Assembly (NCBI GenBank): GCA_013399115.1
Contig: VXAA01006433.1
Location: 2,018,002 to 2,082,001, forward strand
DNA: 64,000 nucleotides
Direction of reading: 5' to 3'
Source of the DNA: Anseranas semipalmata
Lineage: Eukaryota; Chordata; Aves; Anseriformes; Anseranatidae
A program made the translations under genes and the position numbers. Below are positions 12,786-25,632 of this stretch, piece by piece. A model generated the notes under the pieces. The model was given only the letters and a program-made list of their open reading frames with translations, searched no databases and was not told the origin of the DNA. How positions within the stretch are numbered: position 1 is the first letter of the stretch; every line of letters begins with the position of its first letter.

Positions 12786-15700
12786 AAACTTCTTCTTTTC
12801 ACTGTGAACCCAAACATATATTTTCCAACGAATATTTTGCTTCTGGTTGTGGTACAGAATATGTCAGATCTTTCTAGTCCATCACAGAATAATGATTTAT
12901 TTAACTGTATATTACTAGGGAAAGCTTTTTTTCTAGAAGTTTTCCTATATAGACAAATACCCCAGTGAAGATTATTTTAAGTGCCAAACTCTGTTCTTGT
13001 ATTTACTTTTGCAGCTATCCTAGAATTTATGCATCATCTTTTAAAAAGAGAACTCTAGTAAAACTGAAAACCTTTTGGAGACCCCAATATTTCTTCAAAT
13101 GATTTTTTTCTTAATTTCTATGTCTGTGTTCCTCTTATGAGCCATCTTCCTCAGGAATCTTCAGACTTCCCATGTAACAGCACATTTCAGTGAATTGTAT
13201 CCTTAATGTTTGCTGGCCAGTGGAAATATCTGCCCCTCTGGTTCTTGCTCTTCAGTTTTCCTTGAACTTTCACCAGTTCAACAGGACATGGTAAGAAATC
13301 CTTGCTCCTCCATTCAAAGCTCTTTTGCACATATCTGAAACATTTTAAAACCTGTCCAATATTTTTCTCTTTATCATTTTTTAAAAATCATGTCAAATTG
13401 TCGTGAACTGTGAATGCACAAGTGTACCTGTAAGCTCCAGTGAGGATTAAGATGCTATAGTGTGAGGTGGCATATGCTTACACTGTCTGTAATCTGTCCC
13501 TCCAGAAATTCCTACACATTCAGCTCTTTGGCATGTCTATTACTAGTCTTAATCCTAATGGTACATGTGATAATAATAGCACGATCTTTTTGACTTTTTT
13601 CTCCATTTTCATTGCTGTCAGGAACTTGAAATTTATGCAACTACTTATATAACTGTAGCAAAAAAGGACCTTACCTACTTTTTATTCTCTTTTCCTCTTT
13701 CCTCAGCTGGAGCAAAGCTGGGTCATGTTACTGTGGGCCCACAGCTTTATGTATATCAAAGGAGTAAGGTTTAAATCTCATCACTTTTTTTATTTCCTTA
13801 CCCAAGACTAAAATGCCAAAAAGACCCTGACAAAAGAATATGATTCTGAAACACCACATGACTTGAAAAGCTGTACAGAAGTCAGGGCAGACACCCGACC
13901 TGCAGCTGTCGTCATACACCAGTAAGATCAAAGAAGCTTATGCCTTCATATGTAATATATAAAATATAATCTCACGTGAAGACCACCATAAAAAAAAAAA
14001 AAACCACAAGTGTATGTTCAATTCTCATCTCTGTGAGAAATGTCTTAGTGATGAATTTGCATGGAATTGATGAGTGGCACTCACGAATACAGCAGACATG
14101 CGTTGTTTCCACTGCACGGAGAGGCTGGGGCTGACAGCAAAGAGCCCCTGGCCCTGGTGAAATGACAGAGCTGGGCTCTGCATAGTCTGGGCTCCAGCTC
14201 AAACCCGAATGGCTGGGATTTTAAATCAGCCCAAGGATGTGTTCAGCACGTATTAATTAGAGAAAAACCCTGTTTATTGATGCAATGAACTTTATCTTGC
14301 CTGGGTTACCTGCTTCTAGGTAATCCTCCTTACTAACAGTCATCCATAAGGCAATTTAGCCACAACCCTGTTCCCATTACTCACTGTCCTGAGGATCTTG
14401 GCACAAGGAGAGGGAAAGGACAGTTCCTGTGTTTTGCTGCCTCCTGTCCTCCAGCCATGCCAAAGACAGAGAACAAACATGGAGCATGCTTGTTAGAGAG
14501 ATGCAGAAATAGAGTAAAAACAAAATGAAAATTTGCATTTCTCCCAGTCTGCAAGTCAGTATGAATCATGTAAATGTTCATGATAATCAAACACCTGCAT
14601 TTACAAATTCATCGGAGACATAAAGTAAATATATCTGCAGGCATAAATAGCTGAAAAACTTGTTTTTCCCCCACATAATGTGCTTCCAATTACATTTTTG
14701 ATAAAATACTAGGAGGAAATAATTCATATATAATGTTCTGCAGTATTTAACTATCAGATATGTCTTCCTAATTAGGAATTCAGAAGGCAGTAAAAATCAT
14801 TAGAGAAATATCTGGGTGAATGCAACTGATCTTTTTTTGCCATGAATGTCATTCTGAATTTGCAAATGAATTCACTTTGACAATACTTCCCTTTCTTAGA
14901 GGATTTTTTTTCCCTGCAAACACACGAGCAACTGAATTTTAGTATTATGAACAACAACAGAAAATAAGCCTGAGTGTTTAAATCATCATGGGCAGCTTGC
15001 ATGAGTTCAGGGTTAACAAACTCTGTTGCCAGCATTGTACCACAGTCATTAAAATGAGCAAGATACGGATCTTGTCACATGCTTTGCAACTTGTGATTGA
15101 AAGCACATAAGTATTGAGAAATAAAGTGAATTTGTGGCTATTGGATCTCATTTTAGGATTTGACCTTTGTAGGACATCGTTGTGTATGTCTAAGTGTAAT
15201 CCTCGCAGCTTGTCCCAGAAACACCTGATTTCCTTGTACGGTGGCGTAGCAGCTTTGGGGGATGTTTTTGGGGATGCTGCTTCTCAAAGATGGTTACTTT
15301 TTGTTAATAGGTGAAAACTCATGAAACTTTGTGTCACAGCATGATGTAAGCTTGCAGTCACTTCTGTTATTCTGGTACATGGCAGCCAGACTTTTGTCAC
15401 TGTTCTCAAAGGTCTGAATGGCTCTAGGCCTGGTTTGACTTGCTCTTAGTGAGGAGCCTCACCTTGTTCTCCAGTTGTGGTTTGGATGAAGTTACCACCT
15501 TTGTGGTCTAAACTTTTGTTTCTGTTTGTAGAAGGTAGTGTTTGGAACAAACAAGTAGATTCCATTTCCAATTCTATCACAATGATATCTTGAGTTCAGG
15601 AGATAATTATTTCACTGCCATGTGCAAAAATACCACGAATTCCAGTAAACATATATTTATCTCATATATTCCCCACCTGGAGTTCAAATACCCTCATTTA

Positions 15701-17112
15701 AGCCAAAGGGAATAAATGAAGACCAGAGAAAGTATGTAGTGAAAATGGAGAAAAGAAAAAAAGAAAAAAGAAACTACGATTCTGCTCATGTGGGTGATGC
15801 AGCAAAAATGAAGCATCGTTCACTTCTCCAAAACGTGAGTCACCAGAACCTGTGTTCTTGCTTTGTAATTTCACAGATCTCCTTTCCACACTGTCAGTGC
15901 TCCCAGACACCTGCTTTCATCTTTTCTGTTAAGGGCTTAACCCTCTCTGCATTGGCAGAGTATGAGATTTCTCAGGAAGGGAATACCGTCCCAGAAAGCT
16001 TTTATTAATATGTAGTCGTGGAAACAGATCTCTGAGAAAACAGCATGTGTTGCATCTTCTTCTATGTCACAGGATATTGTGATGTAGAAAAAGAATAATG
16101 TCAATAGGAAGAGTTTTTATCTGAATAAAAAAGGGCATTTTGCCTGCAAGGTAATATTAGAAAGCTACATGCCTACAACTGTCAGTGCACTTGTTATCAT
16201 TCAGTGGAATTGTAGTAATAAAAATGGAATTTAAAGGTGGACATTTGAAGGAAAAATGAAATTGTTTGAAAAAAAAAAAAGACTTCAATTAGTAATCCCT
16301 TAAAAAAACAGCTGTACAGTAAATTTAGTGCAGTACAAAGCCTCATAAAAATAGATGGAAAATTAAACTAATGTGAGATTTCTTAAAATAAATTATCTTG
16401 GCTCAAAGTATAATTGGTGGAAGAAATGATGCAAGATTATTTTTACAATATTCTGTAAACTTCTAAAAATTTTGAAATATCTATACAGCTCTAAGAAACG
16501 AGCTCCTAATAGGCACAAAAACAATTTAGCAGGAATCGGTGTAAAATAATGTAAATAATTAACATTTTGACGGTTTAATTAAATGCATGGATTCTGTTGT
16601 ACATCGTATCTATTTTCATTTTCCCATTTGAACTATGAGCGGCTCCCAGTTGGTGTTAGACTGCATTAGGGAATTGAGAGCTTGTGTGCAGTTTGGTTGT
16701 GCTATCTGTAGGTTATAGGTAAAGCTATGACTGTTGAACTTTAGCCACCAGTGAAATGTGATGTTTCTCAGAAAATGTGCCATTTTATGTGAAAGCCCAG
16801 CATCACTGCATGGCCAAGAGAGCACACAGAGGTAACCTCTAAAATCTTTGTATCCCAATGAATTTTGTGAACAGAAATGGAAAGGTCAAGCTGTCTGCTG
16901 TCCAATCTGTTTCACACCTGTGGATTATCCCCAAGGTCGTATGGATATATGTAAAAATTATTGTAGTTTTTTTTTTGTGTGTATATATGTAAAGATGCTA
17001 GTAGTTCTACATCTTTGTTCAGAACAGTTAACTTTCATTTTAACCCTTTTATTTGCTGTCGTGTTCTAGTTCTTGTTGATGTACACTAGCAGCCTAGTTC
17101 TCAATTAAAATG

Positions 17113-17144
<32 letters not shown>

Positions 17145-17179
17145 GGNNNNNNNNNNNNNNNNAAAAAAAAAAAAAAAAA
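17113..17179. repeat. Poly-A tract interrupted by a 16-base N gap
   Basis: A run of about 29 A, then ttggg, then N at 17147-17162, then 17 A. The gap very probably reflects failure to sequence or assemble through a homopolymer. The true length and content are unknown. Confidence 0.95.
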
Positions 17180-19879
17180 GCTTACACAGCTCTGTAGCTT
17201 CCTGGATTGTTCCAAGTAAAGCTAAGGAGGCGAAGTCAGCTGGTTGGCTGTATAAGCGAGCTGCAAAGAAGACAGGGAGACACTGTGAAAGAATTTTCAC
17301 CTGTTGATGGGTGATCTTCACTGTACAAGTCATGGAGATGTTGAGAATGATTCATACAGCAGGAGGTGACTGCCCCATAGTCTTGTAGACATTGTCTCTC
17401 TCCTTCCAAATGTCCTTTGCCTGTGGGAGCAAGGACTCGGGGGGAGCTGGCACTGGTGTGATTTGCCCATTGTGGGAAGTCAGGGTGACCCATTGCCAGC
17501 AGGGATGTAATTTCTTACCTGGTGGGGTGCAACATCCTGATCTGACCTACTCTGCCCAAATGAATCCACAACTGTCTTGTGAGAATTGTTCTTCTTGATC
17601 ATCAAGAAAGGTTCTTCTCTCTGGACACCACTGCTCTCGAGTCTGGTAGGTTTTTGGCCTTCTCTGCAGGAGCTTGGAAGTTTGATTTGAGATGGAATAT
17701 GGCTTGAATTTATTGCAGTGGATGAATGCACTACAAGTGGATTTAATAGGTCAATACTTACAGTGAACTTGAGTACAGGCTACCGATACCTCTTGCTGAT
17801 TGAAAGATGGAGAATGATACAAATTTCACAGGTTATGACACTCCTTTTTATCACCTACTCCTCTTGTCTTAAGGGCCAGCAACCTGAAGTGAGCACGTGA
17901 TAACCTGCTGGTGAGGCATAGGTAGAGGAAGGATTAAAATTCTTCTTCCCTGCCATAACTCAGACAGATGGTATCACACAGGGTCCATCTAATTGCCTGA
18001 TTGTAATGATCCCTTCTGGAGAGAGCGTACAATCTATATTTAAACCTCAGAACAGTGTTCCTGCAGAGCTGCTAAAGACATGTCTGTGCCTGATGCTTTT
18101 GTGTCTCTGTAGCATTCAAACTGCAAGGTCTGCTTCCGTGGGACTTCGCCAGACAATGCCAGTCAGTCTGAATGCAGCTGGGAACCTCAAATGGCAGCAA
18201 CAAACTGTAGGGGTGGGAGAAGAAGTATGAAGGTTAGAATAACAGTGTGGCCAGCTATCCAGGATGATTTGGCACAGGTAGGTCCTTGTGTTACACGCAC
18301 CGTTGCCAGTAAGTCCTATGAACATGACCAATTACACCCTAAGTAATTCCAGGCCTGACAAAAGACAGTGGTTGTTCTTTTGGTTTAAAGTTTCTAATGA
18401 GCTTCTTGTACATCACCGTTCTTGGAAAACACCCAGAGCTGTCTTGTCAAAGTGAAAATGGTATTTTGTCTTTGAAATTAGGGTTAGAGAATTTCATTGC
18501 CATGAATATTCAGCACTTTTCACATCACAGTTCTGCTCATTGATCATGCATGTAAAACATCAGTGGCATCCTGGGTACCGAATTAAATTCAGTCTTCGCA
18601 ATTTGTGATTCTGCTCACTTTGGAGGTCACTGAATGTGGCAAGGCTGCCTTTTAGTTTTAAAAGCCATGTAAACACATCCCTAACCTGCTGCTACCTATC
18701 AGCACAGGGAACAGCATTATACTTCTGCTGGCAATGAAGTACAGTCCACAGCAAGTTAGCTGGCCTTGAAAAAACCTCCCTGAATCCTTTGAACCTGATG
18801 TGCCAGTTTGATTAGCAATAAGAAAATGTAAAATTCCACATGGCTGCCACAGTGACCAAGTGAAGAGGAAGAGCAGGGTTTTCAGTGTCCTGTCCTGTCT
18901 GACTGCTTGCTTTCCTACCCTTCTTGCTTCCAGATTTACCTCACCAATGTCTTTCTTCCCTTTCATCAACACCAATTCTTCTTGCCTTTATTGCAGGGAG
19001 ATGCAAAAATCATTTTGTGGAGATGATGACCTTTTGGACTTAGAACTTCTTATGTTTTCAATTACATTCTCAACTAAAATCTCAATTACGATGATTATAA
19101 GTAGCAATTGTTATTAATATATAATTATATATACACCCAAAGTGTTTGGTGACATATAGAATAGCAAGATAATTTAATAAAAGATTTCCTTTGTGTAAGA
19201 ACATATACCTTCATTGCTATTTTTGGTTATTTCCCTGCATCTTTGTGGTAGAAAGTGACCAAGAAAACCGAACCCTCACAGTATTTCTTTAAAATTAAGC
19301 TTCCTTAAATGTAATAAATTGCCTATACTTCCATGTTTGTCAGAGACTGTGTTTCCACTGAGCTGTCTCTAACTAGTTCAGTGCTGTCCACAAAAATCAT
19401 TTTTTCTGAGTAAGCCTTCCATTGAAACTGAATGGGACATCATAAAAATAATTGGAGATCTGCCTAGGAAAAAACCTATAGGCCCAGCATTCAAAAAAAT
19501 GATCTAGACAACTCAACTCTGTAAGTACTGGAGCTTCAAATCAGGTCAATATTCATGCTATTCACAACAGGATAAAGCACAGTTACACGTAAAAAGTCTG
19601 CTAAGCAAAGGTTCATAGGCATATGGCAATAGGTGTACGCGATACATTTTGTATAGTACCAAATGTACGTTTAATTGACAGCACATGGCAACATATGCAT
19701 AGAGTGATATGTTTCTTAGAGAACTTTAACTTCCTCATAATATTTTAGAACGCCTCTATTTTATTACCATTGTATTTTACAGGAAAATTATTTTTCCTTC
19801 TTCACAGGCAAAATATAAAATGAAACTCCTTGTTCCTTGAATCCCAGATCCCACAGCGGGTTAAAGATGCACTTCATTT

Positions 19880-20003
19880 TAATCATGCTTAAATCTCACT
19901 GAGGTCAAAGAGGGATTCTCGAGTGCTTAAAGCTAAGCATGAGTTAAGTGCTTTGCTGGAGAGAGTCAGAACGAGCAGCACTTGGCTGGATCAAGGCCTT
20001 CCA
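19880..20003. repeat. Ancient interspersed-repeat-like stretch
   Basis: The sequence includes taaatctcactgaggtcaa, then gtgcttaaagctaagcatga, then gttaagtgctttgctgga and finally ttggctggatcaaggccttc. I recall this phrase order from dispersed repeats of turtles, crocodiles and birds, but cannot name the family. The motif aagtgctttgctgga is partly repeated as agcacttggctgga within the stretch. Confidence 0.4.
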
Positions 20004-21379
20004 GCATCACGGTGGGATTAGTTGTGCGATTACAAGTAGCTTTTTGTGTTTTAAGTGTTTATTAAGTTAGAAGCCAGGGAAAATGTTGCAGAATCTCTCC
20101 AAAAAAAAGCTTTGGATAGTCTTCTATAAGGATTTATTCATTTTTTTCTTATTTTAAATGAAAAAATCTTTATTATTATGCATTCATTTCATATACTTTC
20201 TTATGGTTGCTCTTTGCCCTTTATATATGTTTATTGTTGTTTTTCTCCCTTTATGCATACTAGAAAGTTAAATAGTAAAACAGGAGAAACAAGCAGGCAT
20301 TATGTGATAATTGAACTCTTAATGTCGGTGTTATGATGCAAGTAATGCAACTCAAGGTCTCTTATACTTCAGTAGCTAGACAGTAATTGCCTGATGATAA
20401 TCATGATAACTACACTCCCTGGAGTTACTTTACTGCTGCTAAGAAATATCTTCTGCATCTCTTACATGAGCATGATGAAAACCCCCACATTCAATTATTC
20501 TACTGGAAGTTGAATGGTTATGATGCATGTTCCCTCACACGGTGATTTACACAAATAGAAGTTTTATTCTGCAAGGAAGGATAATATTTTAAAGTAGAAA
20601 TAATTAAATCCAATGTGGAAACTTCATTCATTGCTGAATGCACGGTCTTCTCGTTTGCAGAGCAAGCATTTTATTACCTGTATATTATGTACATTACATC
20701 CCTCAGCAAGCGGGGATGTTACAATAACTGATTACATTAAGAGCTTATTTTTGAAAAATGTGGTCGCGAGGAGTAATCAGTTCAGATTTGGCATGAGGAG
20801 TGAATGGAGATTACATCCTGTTAATTGTTTTGGCAAGTTTGTCACTGTGTGTGAGCGATGATGCCTTGTTACCCAGGGCAGCTGCGGCTACTCTGCAGCT
20901 CCCACACAGCCCCAGGTGGGCTTCACTGGCTCATGGCTGTTTCGCTAACCATGGCTTAGACACCTAAACCAGGTAGTTGTTGGTGGGTTTGCAGTATTAT
21001 TTACTATGAAAAATAACATTTTCACAATGAATATCACAGTGCATTGTGTATAATAATAAATTTGTTTTACTATGCAAATAATCTGAAACATTTAAATCTT
21101 GGAACTGGGCAGAAATATGCCAGGATATTTTTTTTATTGCTTCCTTGGGAGGTGAAGAATGTTGAAATACAAATTTTGGAAGATTGAAGTAATATCGTCT
21201 TTCGTGGAAGACGGAGACTTCTGTGGCTCTGGCGTGGCTGTTAGTGCAATATATGGGGTGAACATTTGGGATGATGTGCTGGATGCAGTGATGGGAATGG
21301 CAGAATACCTGCTGACTTTCAGGGCAGGATGCTGCTTGTCCTTTTTTGGTAACAGCATGACAACTGCTAGACTGAAGTG

Positions 21380-21452
21380 GAATGCTTCAGGTCCAGTACT
21401 TTGTCTCCAGCAAATTCCGATAACAGATGCTAAGTAAAGGAAACAGGAGGGG
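21380..21452. repeat. Ancient interspersed-repeat-like stretch
   Basis: The run ggtccagtactttgtctcca, followed by taacagatgctaagtaaagg, resembles a dispersed reptile repeat phrase (gtccagtatcctgtctcca ... cagatgcttcagaggaa) known to me from memory. The family and orientation are uncertain. It lies inside two opposing chance frames (21134-21466 minus, 21159-21437 plus). Confidence 0.35.
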
Positions 21453-23186
21453 TGTGAGGTAAACACACTCTTGGCATATTTATTCAGCTCAGGAAAGTAA
21501 TATAGGACGTTACGGAGGAATGGTTACATTTGGACCATGCCTGGCAGCCTTTCAAGATCCATTTATCCTTTTGGTTTCCACAAAATTCTTTGGCAATTAG
21601 TTCCATGATTAAAATGCATTGGGTAAAAAAATACCATATGTTTCAGCGTCCAGTCTGTAGGTTACTTCCGTTCAAAAGAAAACATCTTATTCACCTATAA
21701 TAAAACAATGTATGTGTATAAGGAAGGCTACAACCTTTTCTCCCCTAACTGTGTACTCGCTACTTCTGATCCTCATCATCGTTCCTCTGTTTTCCAAGGT
21801 GCAGGTTTAGACAAAGACTTATTTTCCTGCTTATCTTTTAAAGGGGTGCGAGTGGCTTAGGTTATGTACCTAAAACTGTACAATTTTCTCTTAGCTTTTA
21901 AAACTTGTTCCCTGTTTACTTTCTTTTTAGTTCCTCCCAGTCATTGTATTGTGAAAAATAATGTATAATTATTCTTTTCTATGCTATTCGTATTTTTATA
22001 GTTGCTGTCTTTTCCAGTCTGATGAATTCTTGTCTGCTTAGTCCTTCCTCATGTGGGAGCTCTGTCAAATAGCGCTGATAAGTTATTTGTGTTAAAGGTG
22101 ATTATGGGACTGACCTGATAGTTTAAAAAAATGTTTGAAGTCATTGGATAGGCCTATTTTCTATTTATTAGCCCTTTCCTTTCTCTCTTAGATTAATGCA
22201 GAAACTTATATACATATACAAAACAGTTATTTCCTCAGGATGTCAGAATTGTCTAATTTGAATTTTCAGTAGAATTTGAGTCTTATTTTCTTCTGAAGCA
22301 CCTCATCCAACACTAACAATAACCTCAGCAAAAATGTTACTGAGACATTTAATTTAATTAGATAATCAGTTACTCAAGAATGCAAAAATCCAGCAGAACC
22401 AGGGGATTTTTTTTACCAACTTGCAGCAGCTTTCTGCAGGTCTTGGAGCATGCACGAAGTGTTGCAAACCGCTGTTCTCCTTCGCGTTACCAACTGATCG
22501 TGTGAGTTTCTGAGCAATGGAACAGGGTGAGCTAAATTCTGCACTCCTGTACAATACTGATATACTGGTACATTTGGAAAAGTTTCACTGAGTTCAGTGG
22601 AGTTTCTCGAGAGTTGCATCAGTTATTTTTTCTTGTGCTTTTCTTAAACTCAAAATAATCAGAAGGGTCAATATCTGTGCATGTTTGTACATATCACAAG
22701 AGAAAAATGTTTACATTCTAAAGTATACTAAAACAATAACTGAAAAGAACATGTTTTTGATGATTGTAAAAGTTATTCAGCTCTTTGGGAAGCCCTCATC
22801 TTCTCTGAAGATGATGAAAGATCCAAAGGACCACTGGTCAGCTGTAAATCTCCTCTGAAGTGTTCACATCTTATGAAGTCTGACGCAGCGTCAAAGATCT
22901 GAGCTACAACTTTCTTAATGAAAATGGAAAATTCTTTTTTGCACAACAGTGCACAACAATAAAGATGTCCTACAGCTGGATTTGAAAAATGACTACTGCA
23001 AGTCATCCCTTGTTTCTTCCTTTCTCCTTTTTTTTTAAAGCCATTTGTAGAGAACTATGCAAATTATTTTAAATAGACCTCAGGCTAATGCCACTGTTTT
23101 AAATGTGTAACAACAGTGTGAAAGATGTGAGCATGCTGTTTAATTTATTTGCAACTGAAGATCAGTGTTTCTCATATTTACTTCTG

Positions 23187-23285
<99 letters not shown>

Positions 23286-23286
23286 T
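23187..23286. repeat. Perfect (CTTT)25 microsatellite
   Basis: One hundred bases of uninterrupted CTTT, continuing into a short T run. The apparent open frames over it in several phases (for example 23103-23291 and 23140-23391) are products of the repeat and encode only FLSF/KERK-type periodic peptide. Confidence 0.98.
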
Positions 23287-24945
23287 TTTAATTAATGAAG
23301 AATTAATCCATGACAGAGCAGGAGACCTAGAATTGTGCTCAAGGACCCATGTCCCCCTCCTGCGTGTGGAGCATGGGGAAGATGAGAACACACTAATAAT
23401 ATTTTCCTCCTGTAGCCACCCCCATTTTCTTCTAACGCTTTGTTTCCTGCACTAATATTCTAGTTCTCTTGACATAATGAATGAGCTTAGGGACTTGCAG
23501 GAGTTTCAGTACCATTTGTTTTTTATCCTAAAGGAAAATACAAACCCCTCTGTCAGATAGGACTCTGCATAAAAATAAGTGTTTTCTGTGATACAGAAGT
23601 TGAAGGTGACCTATGGTAATAATGAATATAAACTTTTTCAAGCTGAAAATATTCCTCCCTAGGTTTTTATTTGTTCTAGCTAACATTTTTCTCTAAAGAT
23701 TTAGATACTGCATAGTATTTAAATCATGCAATATTTAAATGGTAGTAGATAATTCAGCGTCTTAATCGCCCTTCTTTCATCTAGCAAGTATTGTTTACTG
23801 ATGTAGTTGGTGAGAAAATGAAATTGAATAAAAAATAATTTCCTAGTTTGACTTTTTAAATTTGAGAATGAAAACAAATATTTTGCCAAATCAAATACTG
23901 GAAAAATATTTGGTTAGGTCAAAAAAGATGCTTATGTTTCCAGTCTATTAATGAAAAATATAGGAAAAGAAATATTAAAGAAATCCTTTCAAATGAGAGC
24001 AGGATCAAGAGTTTTTATTTAAAAGATAAGAAGCTTGCCTGTTCCTCCTTTTTCTTGCATTTTTTCTTCTATTTCCAATTTCCATGCTAGGTATCACCAA
24101 ATTTATACTTTTTCTTTAAAAAGTTGGGTGTAAATTTCTTAGCTTAGCTGCACCTCTATATGAGAAAGAACATTCATTTTAATATTACTCTGTGCTGTTG
24201 ATCAATATTTGTGCTATTAACCAAGCAGTTGTATAACATCCTGTCTGTTCTAATACTTAACTAAAATATTTCTTCATTCTTTCTGCAAATTGCTCCTTTG
24301 CATTGCCTGTTTGTTGAGAGAATGAGTTACTTGATTTCTTCAGCAGTAAAAGCCCATTGCCACAACTGAAAATCTTTGGGGAGTCAATAGCAGCTGGGGC
24401 TCAGAGGAGTGATTGAAGTGCTCTGAGCAGAGATGGGAAAGGAAGATAGTATTCTCCTTCCCATCCAGAGATGTCGCAGGCTGTCTGGTCCCTTGAACTG
24501 GAATTTACCCTCAGTATCCACAAAGGCAGAACTGAGGCCCATGTACTCACAAAGCTCTTAACAAACTAATTAATATTCGCAAATGGAGCCAAGAATTGGA
24601 AGGGTAAACTAATGAGAAATGATTAAGAGTTAAATATGCATAGAATGGCTTAGCAACTATTAAAGCAAAGGACACAGTAGTTGCCTGCAAATACAGAATG
24701 TAAATAAAAAGGGCAGAAGAATTAGTGAGGTTGGTTCTGGAACTAATGAAATAATATGCAGCAAAGTTGTTGTCTTTTTGCTTATTAAACTTTCTCTTAA
24801 GCTCTAATGCAATAGGCAATACTGGAAAGACAAATGAGAAGAAAATTTCAGGATAATAGGATAAAATAGGAAATAAAAAATGCAGACCTTGGCCGAAATG
24901 TCAGATTTTAATGACACTTTCTGCATATGAAATCTTTCAAAAAGG

Positions 24946-25632
24946 CAAGAGGGCGGTCCAGGGGCCTGTCAGCCTCACCCCAGTGCCGGAGGAAATAATG
25001 GAGCAAGTCTCCATTAGTCTCCTCCTCAAGTGAGGAGGTTGCTGGAGCAGCCAGCACTGGTTTGCAAAGGGCAAATTGTGCTTGACTGATGCCCCCCCAA
25101 ATGAATGGACTCCCTCTGTGAAGCAGGTGACAGTTATAGGTGCCATTTAGCTCAGGATTAGCACGGCTGTCAAGACAGACCCCACCAAGTCCTCACAGCC
25201 AAACTGAGGCTCCTGCAGATAGCACTGGAGAGGTGAGCACCGTGTCTAGCTTTGGGAGGTAGACACAAGAAGCAGAGTTTTCTGTAGAGGGTTGCTAAGA
25301 TGGTTGGGGCCAACCTATGAGGAGAGGCAGAGGGGGCTGACTTTACCCAGACTGGAGAAGAGAAGTGTGGGATGGAGTGGACTGAACCCAGTAGCAGTTT
25401 TTCCCAACTCTTCTCAGAGAGGCACAATGGAAGGAGAAGAGGTGAAAAACACGTCACAACAAGGAAAATTCAAATTGGGTATAATATTGGCATGGTGAGC
25501 ATGGTTTAGCACCAGAGCTGGAACCCAGAGAGCCTGCAGAGATTTCCCAAATTCAACTGGACTTGGTCCTGGACACCCTGGGAAGTTGGCCCTGCTTTTA
25601 GAAGGACATTGCCCTAGGTGACCTCCAGCCTG
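24946..25632 (+). mobile_element. Degenerate CR1 LINE with internal deletions
   Basis: The left part resembles the CR1 reverse-transcriptase region: it can be read as P-V-S-L-T-P-V-P-E-E-I-M-E-Q, then a stretch like Q-H-W-F-A-K-G-K after a break. From about 25290 it resembles the CR1 distal part (cctatgaggagaggcag, then agactggagaagagaag). From about 25540 it resembles the tail region (caactggacttggtcctgga, gaccctggg-like, ggtgacctccagcct). The frame is broken repeatedly and stretches are missing between the blocks. The overlapping minus-strand frames at 24937-25146, 25170-25457 and 25414-25635 are antisense chance frames. Plus orientation is clear; the end points are approximate because no intact terminal octamer is visible. 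Confidence 0.8.

Larger units (their letters stand above)
1..17112. other. Intergenic DNA without recognisable genes
   Basis: AT-rich DNA. Apart from the MIR-like relic at 2481, the palindrome at 8749, poly-A/T tracts (1466, about 1809, 5971, 10302, 11333) and low-complexity stretches, I see nothing I can name. Frames here, including the 103-codon one at 2995-3306 and the 107-codon one at 628-951, show no domain and no splice or promoter context. Confidence 0.6.
17180..24945. other. Intergenic DNA without recognisable genes
   Basis: No exon recognised. It contains two ancient-repeat-like stretches (19880 and 21380) and the CTTT microsatellite. The 700 bp right of the poly-A gap (17180-17900) are GC-richer than their surroundings and carry several overlapping short frames on both strands, but no family resemblance. 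Confidence 0.55.

Noticed and set aside
23103..23455. Open frames rich in FLSF or KERK repeats
   Set aside because: Products of the CTTT microsatellite read in different frames.
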